Shown here in pieces: positions 35,679 to 46,209 of a DNA stretch of 64,000 nt (positions are counted from its first letter, which is position 1; each line of letters begins with the position of its first letter). The notes below the pieces were generated by a model. It had not been told where the DNA came from. It worked only from the letters and a program-made list of their open reading frames with translations, and ran no database searches. The position numbers and the translations under genes were made by a program. The stretch is from Planctomycetota bacterium (lineage in GTDB: Bacteria > Planctomycetota > UBA11346). The stretch is taken from positions 56,580 through 120,579 of the forward strand of contig JADGDD010000012.1 of NCBI GenBank assembly GCA_016745075.1. Reading direction: 5' to 3'.

Positions 35679-35709
35679 AGAACCGCCCTTGGTTCTGGAC
35701 CCAGAACCA
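35679..35709 (+). promoter_or_regulatory. alternative hairpins ahead of aroDE
   Basis: AGAACC at 35679-35684, GGTTCTGG at 35691-35698 and CCAGAACC at 35701-35708 can pair in two exclusive ways. The first stem is 6 bp with a GCCCTT loop; the second is 8-9 bp with an AC centre, forming a 20-bp perfect palindrome. They end 18 bases before the aroDE ATG. They could be an RNA switch or a protein operator; no T-run follows. Confidence 0.5.
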
Positions 35710-35726
35710 CTACTGTTTAAGGACTT

Positions 35727-37283
35727 ATGACTACAAAAATTGTTGCCCCGATCCACGGCACCCTGCCGGACACACTCATCGCACTTTCTCGCCAAGCACA
35801 AGAACAAGGCGCGGATTATGTGGAAGTACGCCTTGACCTCTGTGCTCAAGCTGGTGCCCAGCTCAATGACATCATTGAGCATCTCAACAACTTAGCACTG
35901 CCTGTCCTCGCAACAAATAGACACCCTGATGAAGGTGGTGCATGGACAGATGAGTTTGGCAGCAATGATGATCGCTTACGATGGCTCATTCAAGCAGAGC
36001 AGGCTGGTGCCGCTTGGATTGACGTAGAACTGGCTCATGCTGATCATTTTACTACTCTGCGTAGCGATAAAAAGTCTCAGCTTATTCTTAGTCATCATAA
36101 TTTCACTGGAATGAACGACGATCTCAGCACTATTGTTCAGGGCATGCTTGATGCTGGTGCCGATATTGCAAAACTGGCACTGACCCCCGCAGATGCGGCA
36201 GATTTAGGCACACTGGAAAACTGTTATCAAGAATTTCCTGATCATGAACTAGTCATTATCGGTATGGGCGAAGTTGGCAAACCATCTCGTTTACTTGCCG
36301 GTGCATGGGGCGCAGCATTCACCTTTGCGACTATTGATAGTAGCCAAGAAAGTGCCCCTGGCCAACCAAGCATCCGCGAATTAGTTGAGCGCTACCGCAT
36401 ACATCAACAAGGCCCAGAAACCCGCATATTTGGTGTTCTTGGCAACCCTGTTGGCCATAGTCTTTCTCCACATATCCACAACGCCGCATTTATTGAACAG
36501 GATATTGATGCCGTCTATGTTCCCTTCCTTGCTACGGATGCTGGAGCTTTTTGGGATGCCTGTGGCGAATGGATTGATGGCCTATCAATTACCATTCCAC
36601 ATAAGTCTGAGCTGCAAAGCAGAATGAGCAGCTTAGAAGATTTAGCACAAAGCATTGGTGCAATGAACACGGTCTACCGAAATTTGGAAGGTGCATGCCT
36701 TGGTGCAAATACCGATGCTGATGCCGCTCTCGACTGCGTACGTCAACACACTGGCAATCTTGCTGGCTGCCGCGTACTAGTACTGGGAGCTGGCGGTGTT
36801 TCCCGCGCAGTTGCTTTTGCTCTCCATGCAGAACAAGCCGAAGTCACCATTGCCAACCGCACCATTGAACGTGCACAAAATCTTGCCGCCGAAGTTGGTT
36901 GCGCCGCCGCTACTCTAGATGACGTGAAAAATAGCGACGTTGATCAACTCTATCATGTACTCGTTAACTGCACCAGCGTCGGTATGAACAGCGACGACAG
37001 TATTTGGCCCGCAGACAAACACGTCCAAGACACCTGCGTTTTTGACACTGTGTACACACCGTTGGAAACACGCCTCCTGCGTGATGCCCATGAAGCAGGC
37101 TGCCAACCCATTTGCGGCCTCTCTATGTTCTGTCTACAGGCTGCTGCTCAGTACAAGCGTTGGACCGGTATGGAAGCCCCCATGCACGTTATGCGCCGCG
37201 TTGCTCTAGAAGCGCTCGGTCACAACGACAACGATAAATACTGTGGGCCCACAGGCGACAGGTCAGATAGTATCTCTTTGTAA
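35727..37283 (+). CDS. aroDE: bifunctional 3-dehydroquinate dehydratase / shikimate dehydrogenase
   Basis: 518-residue fusion carrying out two consecutive shikimate-pathway steps. Residues 1-225 are a type I dehydroquinase, with EVRLDL, the catalytic His pair at 123-124 (SHHNF) and Schiff-base Lys149 in DIAKLALTP. Residues about 230-510 are shikimate dehydrogenase: GNPVGHSLSPHIHN, Lys293 in IPHKSE, NTDADAAL, and NADP loop VLGAGGVSRA. The same order is found in Chlamydia and in plants. The start follows AAGGAC. The gene is divergent from sucC. Confidence 0.95.
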   Translation: MTTKIVAPIHGTLPDTLIALSRQAQEQGADYVEVRLDLCAQAGAQLNDIIEHLNNLALPVLATNRHPDEGGAWTDEFGSNDDRLRWLIQAEQAGAAWIDVELAHADHFTTLRSDKKSQLILSHHNFTGMNDDLSTIVQGMLDAGADIAKLALTPADAADLGTLENCYQEFPDHELVIIGMGEVGKPSRLLAGAWGAAFTFATIDSSQESAPGQPSIRELVERYRIHQQGPETRIFGVLGNPVGHSLSPHIHNAAFIEQDIDAVYVPFLATDAGAFWDACGEWIDGLSITIPHKSELQSRMSSLEDLAQSIGAMNTVYRNLEGACLGANTDADAALDCVRQHTGNLAGCRVLVLGAGGVSRAVAFALHAEQAEVTIANRTIERAQNLAAEVGCAAATLDDVKNSDVDQLYHVLVNCTSVGMNSDDSIWPADKHVQDTCVFDTVYTPLETRLLRDAHEAGCQPICGLSMFCLQAAAQYKRWTGMEAPMHVMRRVALEALGHNDNDKYCGPTGDRSDSISL

Positions 37284-37307
37284 CAAACACATCCGTTACA
37301 ATAATAA

Positions 37308-38276
37308 TTACAAGCCAACCGCTGCACGAACTTTTTGCATAACAACTTCGCCGGCTTGGTTAGCGGCGGCAGCACCATCAGCAAGAACTTGCTGAATATA
37401 ACTAGGGTCATTCATCAATTCTTGGCGACGCACGCGGGCTGGGCCAAAGTGGTCCAATAATAATTCAAATAGCTCTTGTTTAGCGTGGCCGTAACCAAAA
37501 TTACCAGCACGATATTTATCTGCCAAATCAAGAGTACGTTGATCCTCTGGACCAGCTATAGCACGGAAAATTTGGAAGGTGGTGCAACTATCTGGGTCTT
37601 TGGGTTCTTCCATAGACTTCCCATCAGCAACAATTTTCATAATTCGTTTGCGTAATGGTTTTTCGTCCATAAATGGGTCTATGATATTACCGTAACTCTT
37701 GCTCATTTTCTCGCCATCAATACCTGGAACTACAGCAGCGTGTTGCGCTTCTTTGTAATCTGGAATCCTGAACGTTTCACCGTAAGCATGGTTGAACTTA
37801 GCTGCCAAGTCGCGGGCTATTTCTACATTTTGTTTTTGATCTTTGCCAACAGGAACCACATCAGGGTCTACATATAAAATGTCAGCAGCCTGTAAAATAG
37901 GATAGGTATACAGGCCTATATTAGCGGCAAGACCATGCGCTACTTTATCTTTAAATGAAACACCTTTATCCATAAGATGTTTTGGACACAGGCATGATAA
38001 TATCCATGCCAGCTCAGTAACAGCAGGCACATCTTGTTGCAAATAAATATGGCATTGTTTGGGATCTAAACCAAAAGCCAAATAGTCTACTACCACTTGA
38101 TTAATATTCGCACGTAGGGCTGCCGGATCTCGCTGGGAAGTCATTGCGTGATAAGATGCCACAAAAACAAACATGTCATTCTGCTTTTGCGCCTCTAAAA
38201 ATTGACTAATAGCGCCAGCGTAATTGCCCAAATGTAATTGACCGGAAGGTTGTAAACCAGAAAGAACACGAGTCAT
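37308..38276 (-). CDS. trpS: tryptophanyl-tRNA synthetase
   Basis: 322-residue class I synthetase. It starts MTRVLSGLQPSGQLHLGNYAG (HIGH-type HLGN) and contains the KMSKSYGN loop. ATG 38276 overlaps the stop of the M50 protease by four bases (ATGA), so TTG 38291 is not the start. The short size matches bacterial TrpS. Confidence 0.96.
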   Translation of the reverse strand: MTRVLSGLQPSGQLHLGNYAGAISQFLEAQKQNDMFVFVASYHAMTSQRDPAALRANINQVVVDYLAFGLDPKQCHIYLQQDVPAVTELAWILSCLCPKHLMDKGVSFKDKVAHGLAANIGLYTYPILQAADILYVDPDVVPVGKDQKQNVEIARDLAAKFNHAYGETFRIPDYKEAQHAAVVPGIDGEKMSKSYGNIIDPFMDEKPLRKRIMKIVADGKSMEEPKDPDSCTTFQIFRAIAGPEDQRTLDLADKYRAGNFGYGHAKQELFELLLDHFGPARVRRQELMNDPSYIQQVLADGAAAANQAGEVVMQKVRAAVGL

Positions 38277-38938
38277 TTTAATGATCCCCACGCTTGGAAA
38301 AGTAAAAAAGCAATTAACATAACCAGTAAACCATCAAGCTGGCCAGTAGAGCTATACAGCACCCATAAAACACTCACCGCTGAGAATACTGATAAAGCAA
38401 ATGCCACACCAGACGCATTACGAACACGGAAATGCCGAAGTAATCCGTACACAGCCTGCCCACCGTCTAATGGATAAATGGGCATTATATTAAGTATCCC
38501 TAAAATCAGATTAAGCTTATACGTCAAAAATGCTGCAAGCACAACATAATCAGGCGTATGCTCTGTAATAATAAATGAAAAATATGCCCAAGCAATAAGC
38601 GCGAGCAATCCATTCGTTATTGGCCCTGCCAGACTAATGCCAACTTTTCGGATGGGTGGCACATCACCTGCATAGGTACAATACCCACCCATCGTGCTAA
38701 TCACAATAGTAACACCAAAAAGTTTGTTTTTCATGGCAACTACGGCATGCGCTAACTCATGAAGAATAACACTAATCAGCAAGACCACGGCAGCTAACAC
38801 TTGGGTCATCAGATCTTTACCACCAAAAGTTGAACCAATCCATAACAGAATCAATACACCAAAATCAGCGTACATGGGAACGCGACCAACATGGGCGATG
38901 TAAAAAGGGCGACCGAGACTGAACATGGGCGGTAGCAT
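38273..38938 (-). CDS. site-2 protease family (M50) intramembrane metalloprotease
   Basis: 221-residue membrane protein with about six helices. The zinc site HELAH is at 60-64 inside a helix, and the third ligand is in NIMPIYPLDGGQ. The compact form without PDZ or CBS domains resembles the SpoIVFB/S2P group. The substrate is unknown; it may process a membrane-bound regulator. It overlaps trpS by four bases, a coupling with no obvious functional link. Confidence 0.88.
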   Translation of the reverse strand: MLPPMFSLGRPFYIAHVGRVPMYADFGVLILLWIGSTFGGKDLMTQVLAAVVLLISVILHELAHAVVAMKNKLFGVTIVISTMGGYCTYAGDVPPIRKVGISLAGPITNGLLALIAWAYFSFIITEHTPDYVVLAAFLTYKLNLILGILNIMPIYPLDGGQAVYGLLRHFRVRNASGVAFALSVFSAVSVLWVLYSSTGQLDGLLVMLIAFLLFQAWGSLK

Positions 38939-39057
38939 AGAAGCGATGGCGCTATGCCAAGCTGCGGTTTAAAGCAGAGAGCCCTTACTTGTCTCAACGT
39001 AAAAATGAGGGAACCTTGTTGCTAGCAACTCGTTTAATGATTGGAGGGTGTAATCCT

Positions 39058-42000
39058 ATGCGTCATTTTGTAATCCTTGTAACACTCTGTTTCTGCGCCT
39101 GTGTACACAGCGTCGAAAAACTTCCATCCCATCACAAAGGCTTATGGAAAGAGGCGTTTGAAAGCTACCAACAATTACTCAGTGATGACGAATTGGCTGA
39201 TGCCCATGCCAGTTTCTATTATCAACAAGCGGTAGAATGTCTGCGCCGCCTCAACCGCATCAGTGATATTGACGGCTTCCGCGCTAGCACCCTTGCTCAA
39301 CATCGTGGCTGGCGCTGCCTTAGTGCCGTCGCCAATTCCTACAGGACTCACCACGGAGCTATGATCGATGGGGTCTTTCATCGCGGGTCACAACGCGGTA
39401 CTGGCACGTATTACAATAGCCAAGAACGTGACCGGATAACAAGCTTACAACTCTTTGAAGAAGCCCTCTCACAATTAGATGGCACCAATCATGCACAGGC
39501 AGATTTTTATGCACACTTCATTAGCAAGATACAAGAAGGTCGTCAGCAGCAGCAAACATGGCGACTCCAAACCCTGAGCGATCTATCACAATTACCAAGC
39601 TATGACACAAACTATTATCGCCATCATCGTAGCCAAAGTGGAGCACCCACTACTACAGATGGTAATCCTGTTGTTTATACCATACCTGCCAGCTGGAAAG
39701 CTGCACAGAACGATGGAGAACGCTATCGCTGGCTCCTCCATCAGCGCGGACTGTTAGACAACAACTATCAGAATGAAAGTCATTACCGTTATGCTGATTT
39801 TTTACGCACGCAATGGGGCGTACACACCATTCGTAGTTGGAATCAGAATGGGCAACAAGATCTGAGCCACGCTCTCAAACTTGCCGACCTCTCCAATAAT
39901 GAAACCATTGCAAAATTAGCCACGGGTATCCAACAATTCACATTGCCCGATGGGCATAATTATATACATATTTTGCAACGCCTTGGAAACGACAAAAAAA
40001 ACAATTATGCTAAAAGTGCTGCACAAGCGCTTGCAACCATCTATGAACAACGGAATCAACGCGCTGAAGCCGTCCGTTGGTGGAAAGAGGCAAACGCAAC
40101 GGATAAAATGAAACATATAACAGGCAACTGGTGTGCTTTTGAACAACACTGGTATGAAGGCAGTACCGCCCCATTGTTACGCTTTCGCAATGCAGACCGT
40201 GTGAAAATTTCTGTTCAGCCAGTTGATATGGATTTGGTCATGACAACCGCCCGTGATTACATTAAGTCATCACCACAACAACTCGACTGGCATCGTTTTA
40301 ATGTCAATAATTTTCCGCAGCAATTATTAGATGGGCATTTTCGAGCAGCTCTTGGCGACATCGAAAAAACATGGGTACAAAAACTCTCTCCTGCCAAACA
40401 CTATATGGACAGCGTTACACCAATTCGCTGGGAAGAGAAACAACATGGTGTTTGGTTGATAACAGCAGAGCTACCAGATGGTAATACAGCACGTTTAGTC
40501 TGGCGGCGAGATGGACTGATTCTGATTAAACGTAATTTAGATAAAGCCGTTTGGTATCAGGTCAGCGATGCCATCACCGGCCAACCTATCCCCAAGGCAC
40601 ATGTCCATTTTTTTGGGTTTCGTCATAAACTGCCACGACAGGAATTTGCACGATACGCTGATGAACATGGGCAAATACATATTACCGAAGATGATCATAT
40701 ACACCATGCTCGGCAAAACCTTCAATGGTTGATTGTCGCAAAAAATCCGACTGCCGATAAGCAGGCATGGATAGGTTTTGATTCTATTAATCTACGAAGC
40801 CGCGCTCCACAAAGCTACCAACAAAATAATATCTACACTCTTACTGACCGCCCTGTTTATAGACCGGGACAATCCGTAGAGTGGAAACTCTGGAAACAAT
40901 ACTGTACCTACGAAACAGAGACAAACCAGTATGCAGGACAATCTTACACAGTACACCTACGTGACCCACAGGGACAGCAGGTCTTTTCACAAACAGAAAC
41001 ACTCGACAACTGGGGTGGCTGCTCAGGAACATGGCATATACCAGGTGATGCACGTCTTGGCATATACCACATCGGCAGCACCAGCTTCCGTATTGAAGAA
41101 TACAAAAAACCAGAATTTGAGGTAAACATCCAAGCACCAGAAAGACCAGTGGCCTTGGGTGACACGATCACTGCAACAATTTCTGCGCACTATTACCACG
41201 GTGCGCCCGTACGCAAAGCAACGGTCCATTATCGAGTAATGCGCAACCACCATAATAAGCACTGGTATCCGCACTGGCGCTGGGATTGGCTCTATGGTCG
41301 TGGTGCTTCTTGGCTGTGGCCAAATTATAGTTGGCACCCACAGTGGGATGACTGGGGCTGCGAAATGCCGTGGCCGTGGTGGCACCATCAACCGAGCCAA
41401 GCACCGGAAGTTGTCCTTGAAGGTGATACAAACATTGGCGCCGACGGAACCGTGCAACTCGCTATTCCTACAGCGCTCGCGCAACGCCTGCACGGCAATA
41501 GCGATCATCAATATACTATTACTGCTGAGGTCATGGATACGAGCCGGCGAACTATTGTTGGCAGCGGCTCCGTGATAGCAGCCCGCCAAGCATTTCAGGT
41601 CACCACATGGGCAGATCGTGGGTATTATCATACTGGTTCACCCATACAGATACAGGCACATGCACAAACAGCTGATGGTAAAGCGGTTAGTGGAACGGCA
41701 GAGATCATACTCTACCGTATTCGCTACCAAGCAGACGGTACACCACAAGAAACAAAGGAACAACAATGGTCACAAGCACTCCATGGCGATACCATTGAGC
41801 AACAGATAACCATCCATACCGCAGGGCAATACCGCATAAACTGCACCATTACTGATACAAACGGAAACAGCAATAACGGTGCTCATATCATAACCGTCTA
41901 TGGTGATAATACCTCCGACACAGATTTTCGTTACAATGATTTAGAACTGATCACTGATGCTATTTCTTATGTGGATGGTGACACGATGCAGCTGCGTATA

Positions 42001-45000
42001 AACAGTAATCATAATAATGCCGTAGTTTGGTTATTTTTGCGTCCAGAAAATGGCATCTATTTGCCACCGCGTTGTGTACGGCTCACAGGAAAAAGCAGTC
42101 TCCTAACTGTACCAATTAGTCGCGCAGATATGCCTAATTTTTTTATAGAAGCCACGCTCATCGCTGATGGCCGCATACACAACATGAGCAAATCTATTCC
42201 TGTGCCACCAACAAATAAAATAATGACCGTTACAGCCACAAGTGATAAACAAACATATCAACCGGGAGAAACAGCCAAGCTTGATATTATCTGCACAAAT
42301 GCCGACGGCAAACCAGCCGCCAACAGCTCTGTGCTGGTTGCGATGTACGACAAAAGTCTTGATTACATTGCAGGCCCCAGCAATAGAAAACCCATTCATG
42401 AAGCTTTTTGGTTTTGGCGGAGAAATCATTACGCTAATTATTATCCAAACCGCAGCTGGCACACATCCATTATTTATAAAAAGAATGATAAGCGCTTACA
42501 ATATATTGGCTTATTTCCTCAATTAGGGTATGCAGAAACAAAGACCGATGGAACAGCGCTCTCTATGACACTAGGCTCAGGAGGACGTGACCACAGGTCA
42601 CAAGAAGGTATGGCAATGGCTGATGTCACCATGGAAGCTTCTGCTTCTCCAGCCGTTGGCATCGTACCACAGAGATCAAATAAAAAAAGGAACTCTATTC
42701 AAACACCTTTTGTCGAAGCCACTCTACGCACTGCTTTTGCCGATACGGCTTTGTGGGTAGCACACCTAGAAACAGATGCACATGGTCGGGTTACCACTAA
42801 TTGCACCATACCGGATAATGTAACCACATGGAAAATTGGTGCTTGGGCCGTTGGCACAGATGCACAAGCGGGTGAAGGACATACTGAAATAGTCGCTACT
42901 AAAAATGTATTGGTGCGTTTACAAGCCCCACGCTTTTTCCAAGAACGTGATACTGTTGTCCTCTCTGCCAATGTTCATAATGAATTAGATACTGCTACAA
43001 CTGCACGCGTGAGTTTACAACATGATGCATTGTTGGCTATTCACACTGACCTAGAACAAGACGTACATATTCCTGCGCATAGTGAAGTACGTGTAGATTG
43101 GCACTGTACCGTACAGAACCACGGAGAAACAAACATTACCATCAGCGCTTTAACCACCACGGCATCAGATGCCATGTCTCTCTCTTTCCCAGTTCAAATG
43201 TATGGCGCGGAAATAACACAGGTTGCCAGTGATGCTCGCCGCGCACATGATCCAGAGTCAATTCAGTTTTCGCTGACAGTCCCGTCTAAACGTATCAAAG
43301 AACGCAGTTCGCTCACGCTACATTATAGCCCAAGTATTGCCCACGCACTGGTGGATGCCCTGCCTTACTTAGTCAGTTACCCCTATGGTTGCACAGAACA
43401 AACACTCAACCGTTTTGTACCAACCGTTATTGTCCACACATTATTGAAAAACCAAGGCATAGACTTAGCAACACTTGCCAACAAAAATAATAATTTACAT
43501 GCTGGCGAATTAGGTAACGCACAACAAACTACTCAAAAGCATTGGCCGCATAATCCAGTTTTTGACTCAAAAGAAATACAAAACATGACGGAAAAAGGCG
43601 TACGCCGTTTAACCGAACTACAAAACAGCGATGGTGGCTGGGGGTGGTTTGCTGGTGGTCATAGCTACCCACACACCACGCTCACTGTACTAGCTGGTTT
43701 GCAAAAAGCAGGGTCTGCTGATATTGCTCTCGTTCCTAACGTTATTGAAAATGGCATTGCTTATCTCACTCGTCATCGCACCCAAGAATTAGCACGCCTC
43801 AATAATTGGGATAGAACAAACAACCAAAAAATAAACGACAAGCAGCCCGCAAAAAACACTATTACCACCCTTGATGTTGCCATTGAAGCAGTTTTACAAC
43901 AAGCGGGTCAAGCTGACCCAAGCATGCTTACTTATATTTATGATGACCGACGTGAGCTCCCCGTCTATGGCCTATGCCAAGCCGCTCTCCTCTTTCATCG
44001 ATCTGGACAAGTAGATCAACGAACAGCATTACGCGCAATGATTCAACAATTTGTTCAGACAAATACAGACAATCAAACGGCCTGGCTGCACACAAACAAT
44101 CAGATGTATTGGTGGTATTGGTACGGCAATGATAATGAAGCACATGCCCATTTTTTAAAATTACTTGCTGCCACCGAACCACAATCTGACCTTGCTGCTG
44201 GCATTGCCAAATATCTGTTAACCAATCGTACTCATGGTTCCTACTGGGATAGTACCCGCGATACCGCTTTATGCATAGAAGCACTTGCAGAATTTGTTCA
44301 AGCTTCCAAGGAAGCATCTCCAGATATGGATCTCAATATTTCAATAAATGGCACACTCACAAAAACTGTCCATATAAATAACAACAACATATTCAGCTAT
44401 GATGACCGCTTAATTCTTAACGGTGCAGAAATTCCAGATGGACCATGTACCATTACTCTAGAACGAACTGGAACGGGCGCTGTCTATGCTCAGGCTTGGC
44501 TGAGTAATTTTAGCCAAGAGGACCATATGGCCGCTGAAGGTTTAGACGTAAAAATTAAACGACAGTACTATCGTCTCAGTAGAAATGACAGTACGACTAC
44601 TGTTGCCGGACATCACGGACAAATTGAACAGCAACAAGAAATTCAGTGGAAACGGACGGCTTTAAAAGCAGGAGAACAACTTGCTGCTGGTGAACGCATC
44701 GAAATTGAGTTAACAATTGAGGCGGCCAATGATTATGAGTATATCCACATCACTAATCCAAAAGCTGCCGGTCTGGAAGCAGAACACCTACGCTCTGGCT
44801 ATCAGCGTTATGACGGCTGCTACGCCTACACTGAATTTCGTGACAACCGCGTCGAGTTCTTCATCGACAGACTTAGCCGTGGCAGCCACAGTATCAGCTA
44901 CCGCATGCGCGCGGAAATCCCTGGCACGTTCGCCGCTCTGCCCGCTAGCGTCAGCGGCATGTACGCTCCAGAACTCATTGGTACCAGCACCCTTCATCGC

Positions 45001-45018
45001 ATTCAGATACAGGAGTAA
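39058..45018 (+). CDS. alpha-2-macroglobulin family protein
   Basis: 1,986-residue exported protein. A signal peptide is at about 1-19 (VILVTLCFCACVHS). Many MG-type beta domains follow (YTLTDRPVYRPGQSV, YKKPEFEVNI), then the A2M core (TWKIGAWAVG, NVLVRLQAPRFFQERD). The thioester-type motif PYGCTEQ has Cys1445, then an alpha-toroid (LQNSDGGWGWFAGG) and a C-terminal receptor-like domain. Such proteins trap proteases in the periplasm. A Trp-dense insert occupies about 735-780. The usual partner pbpC is absent. ATG 39058 follows GGAGGGTG; TTG 38989 is rejected. Confidence 0.92.
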   Translation: MRHFVILVTLCFCACVHSVEKLPSHHKGLWKEAFESYQQLLSDDELADAHASFYYQQAVECLRRLNRISDIDGFRASTLAQHRGWRCLSAVANSYRTHHGAMIDGVFHRGSQRGTGTYYNSQERDRITSLQLFEEALSQLDGTNHAQADFYAHFISKIQEGRQQQQTWRLQTLSDLSQLPSYDTNYYRHHRSQSGAPTTTDGNPVVYTIPASWKAAQNDGERYRWLLHQRGLLDNNYQNESHYRYADFLRTQWGVHTIRSWNQNGQQDLSHALKLADLSNNETIAKLATGIQQFTLPDGHNYIHILQRLGNDKKNNYAKSAAQALATIYEQRNQRAEAVRWWKEANATDKMKHITGNWCAFEQHWYEGSTAPLLRFRNADRVKISVQPVDMDLVMTTARDYIKSSPQQLDWHRFNVNNFPQQLLDGHFRAALGDIEKTWVQKLSPAKHYMDSVTPIRWEEKQHGVWLITAELPDGNTARLVWRRDGLILIKRNLDKAVWYQVSDAITGQPIPKAHVHFFGFRHKLPRQEFARYADEHGQIHITEDDHIHHARQNLQWLIVAKNPTADKQAWIGFDSINLRSRAPQSYQQNNIYTLTDRPVYRPGQSVEWKLWKQYCTYETETNQYAGQSYTVHLRDPQGQQVFSQTETLDNWGGCSGTWHIPGDARLGIYHIGSTSFRIEEYKKPEFEVNIQAPERPVALGDTITATISAHYYHGAPVRKATVHYRVMRNHHNKHWYPHWRWDWLYGRGASWLWPNYSWHPQWDDWGCEMPWPWWHHQPSQAPEVVLEGDTNIGADGTVQLAIPTALAQRLHGNSDHQYTITAEVMDTSRRTIVGSGSVIAARQAFQVTTWADRGYYHTGSPIQIQAHAQTADGKAVSGTAEIILYRIRYQADGTPQETKEQQWSQALHGDTIEQQITIHTAGQYRINCTITDTNGNSNNGAHIITVYGDNTSDTDFRYNDLELITDAISYVDGDTMQLRINSNHNNAVVWLFLRPENGIYLPPRCVRLTGKSSLLTVPISRADMPNFFIEATLIADGRIHNMSKSIPVPPTNKIMTVTATSDKQTYQPGETAKLDIICTNADGKPAANSSVLVAMYDKSLDYIAGPSNRKPIHEAFWFWRRNHYANYYPNRSWHTSIIYKKNDKRLQYIGLFPQLGYAETKTDGTALSMTLGSGGRDHRSQEGMAMADVTMEASASPAVGIVPQRSNKKRNSIQTPFVEATLRTAFADTALWVAHLETDAHGRVTTNCTIPDNVTTWKIGAWAVGTDAQAGEGHTEIVATKNVLVRLQAPRFFQERDTVVLSANVHNELDTATTARVSLQHDALLAIHTDLEQDVHIPAHSEVRVDWHCTVQNHGETNITISALTTTASDAMSLSFPVQMYGAEITQVASDARRAHDPESIQFSLTVPSKRIKERSSLTLHYSPSIAHALVDALPYLVSYPYGCTEQTLNRFVPTVIVHTLLKNQGIDLATLANKNNNLHAGELGNAQQTTQKHWPHNPVFDSKEIQNMTEKGVRRLTELQNSDGGWGWFAGGHSYPHTTLTVLAGLQKAGSADIALVPNVIENGIAYLTRHRTQELARLNNWDRTNNQKINDKQPAKNTITTLDVAIEAVLQQAGQADPSMLTYIYDDRRELPVYGLCQAALLFHRSGQVDQRTALRAMIQQFVQTNTDNQTAWLHTNNQMYWWYWYGNDNEAHAHFLKLLAATEPQSDLAAGIAKYLLTNRTHGSYWDSTRDTALCIEALAEFVQASKEASPDMDLNISINGTLTKTVHINNNNIFSYDDRLILNGAEIPDGPCTITLERTGTGAVYAQAWLSNFSQEDHMAAEGLDVKIKRQYYRLSRNDSTTTVAGHHGQIEQQQEIQWKRTALKAGEQLAAGERIEIELTIEAANDYEYIHITNPKAAGLEAEHLRSGYQRYDGCYAYTEFRDNRVEFFIDRLSRGSHSISYRMRAEIPGTFAALPASVSGMYAPELIGTSTLHRIQIQE

Positions 45019-45077
45019 ATAACGTCCCCTAATCAGGCTGCCTATTGCCTTTAGGGGGATAAAGCAAATATACCCGC

Positions 45078-46166
45078 ATGAGTGATGAAAAATTATTAGA
45101 AGCTGTGCGCGCAGCGCTTGGCACTGTACAAGACCCCGACCTGCATAATGACCTCGTATCGCTAAACATGATTCGAGAGCTTGCTATTAGTGAAGATGGC
45201 ATTGCCAGTTTTCAGTTGGTGCTCACCACTGGTGCCTGCCCTATCAAAAAAGAGCTCGAGGATAGCTGCCGAGAAGCAGCACTCAGCGTTGAGGGAATTC
45301 ATCATGCTGACATTGAAGTCACCGCAGAAACGCGGAAATCAACCACGACCCATGATAACCTTCCTGATGTTGCCCACGTTATTGCCATTGCCTCTGGTAA
45401 AGGCGGCGTTGGTAAAAGTACCGTTACCGCAAACCTTGCCTGCGCCCTTGCAGCAGATGGAGCGCGCGTTGGTATTTTAGATGCGGATATTTACGGTCCA
45501 TCCATTCCTATGATGATGGGTGTCAGCAAACAACCCTTTGTTCAAGATAAGAAAATGTTACCGCTAGAAGCACACGGTGTTCGTATGATTTCTATGGGCT
45601 TTTTACTTGAAGAAGATCAAGCCGTTATCTGGCGTGGACCAATGCTGATGGGGGCTATTCGTCAGCTTATCACTGATGTACTTTGGGGTGAGTTAGATTA
45701 CTTACTTATTGACCTTCCTCCAGGTACTGGCGACGTTCCTATGACCTTGGCACAAAACGCTCCTGTTTCTGGTGCGGTTATTGTTTCCACTCCACAAAAT
45801 GTGGCCCTGTTAGACGTAGTTCGTGGGGTCTCTATGTTTGAAAAACTTGAAATCCCTGTGCTTGGTGCTGTTGAAAATATGAGCCAATTTATCTGCCCAA
45901 GCTGTGGCCATGCTGAAGCAATCTTCGGCAAAGGCGGAGCAGAAGCTTATGCTGTTGAACAAAACATGCCATTCCTTGGTACTATCCCCTTAGAACCTGC
46001 CATTCGTGAAGCTGGTGATGGCGGCACTCCTGTCGTTCTTGCTGCTCCAGAGAGTGCATCAGCCAAAGCCTTCCGGCATGCGGCTGGCATGTTGGCCCGC
46101 ATGGCAAGCTGTGCAGCTCATGACAAAGAAACGGCAAACGCTCAAGAATTAGCTGCCGCTGAGTAG
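45078..46166 (+). CDS. Mrp/ApbC-type iron-sulfur carrier P-loop ATPase
   Basis: 362-residue protein. An N-terminal MIP18/DUF59 domain (about 1-85, with TGACPIKKEL) is fused to a ParA-like ATPase (about 98-345). The deviant Walker A GKGGVGKST is at 107-115, LDADIYGPSIP follows, and the Fe-S-binding pair is in ICPSCGH. It probably carries Fe-S clusters to apoproteins. It stands alone, followed by a terminator. Confidence 0.93.
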   Translation: MSDEKLLEAVRAALGTVQDPDLHNDLVSLNMIRELAISEDGIASFQLVLTTGACPIKKELEDSCREAALSVEGIHHADIEVTAETRKSTTTHDNLPDVAHVIAIASGKGGVGKSTVTANLACALAADGARVGILDADIYGPSIPMMMGVSKQPFVQDKKMLPLEAHGVRMISMGFLLEEDQAVIWRGPMLMGAIRQLITDVLWGELDYLLIDLPPGTGDVPMTLAQNAPVSGAVIVSTPQNVALLDVVRGVSMFEKLEIPVLGAVENMSQFICPSCGHAEAIFGKGGAEAYAVEQNMPFLGTIPLEPAIREAGDGGTPVVLAAPESASAKAFRHAAGMLARMASCAAHDKETANAQELAAAE

Positions 46167-46209
46167 AATACAGCATTACAGATATAACCATCCACAAATA
46201 ATGAAGCGT

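Noticed and set aside
45025..45058. CCCCTAA/TTAGGGG hairpin between the alpha-2-macroglobulin and Mrp genes as a terminator.
   Set aside because: No T-run follows on either strand. It remains only a possible structured spacer.
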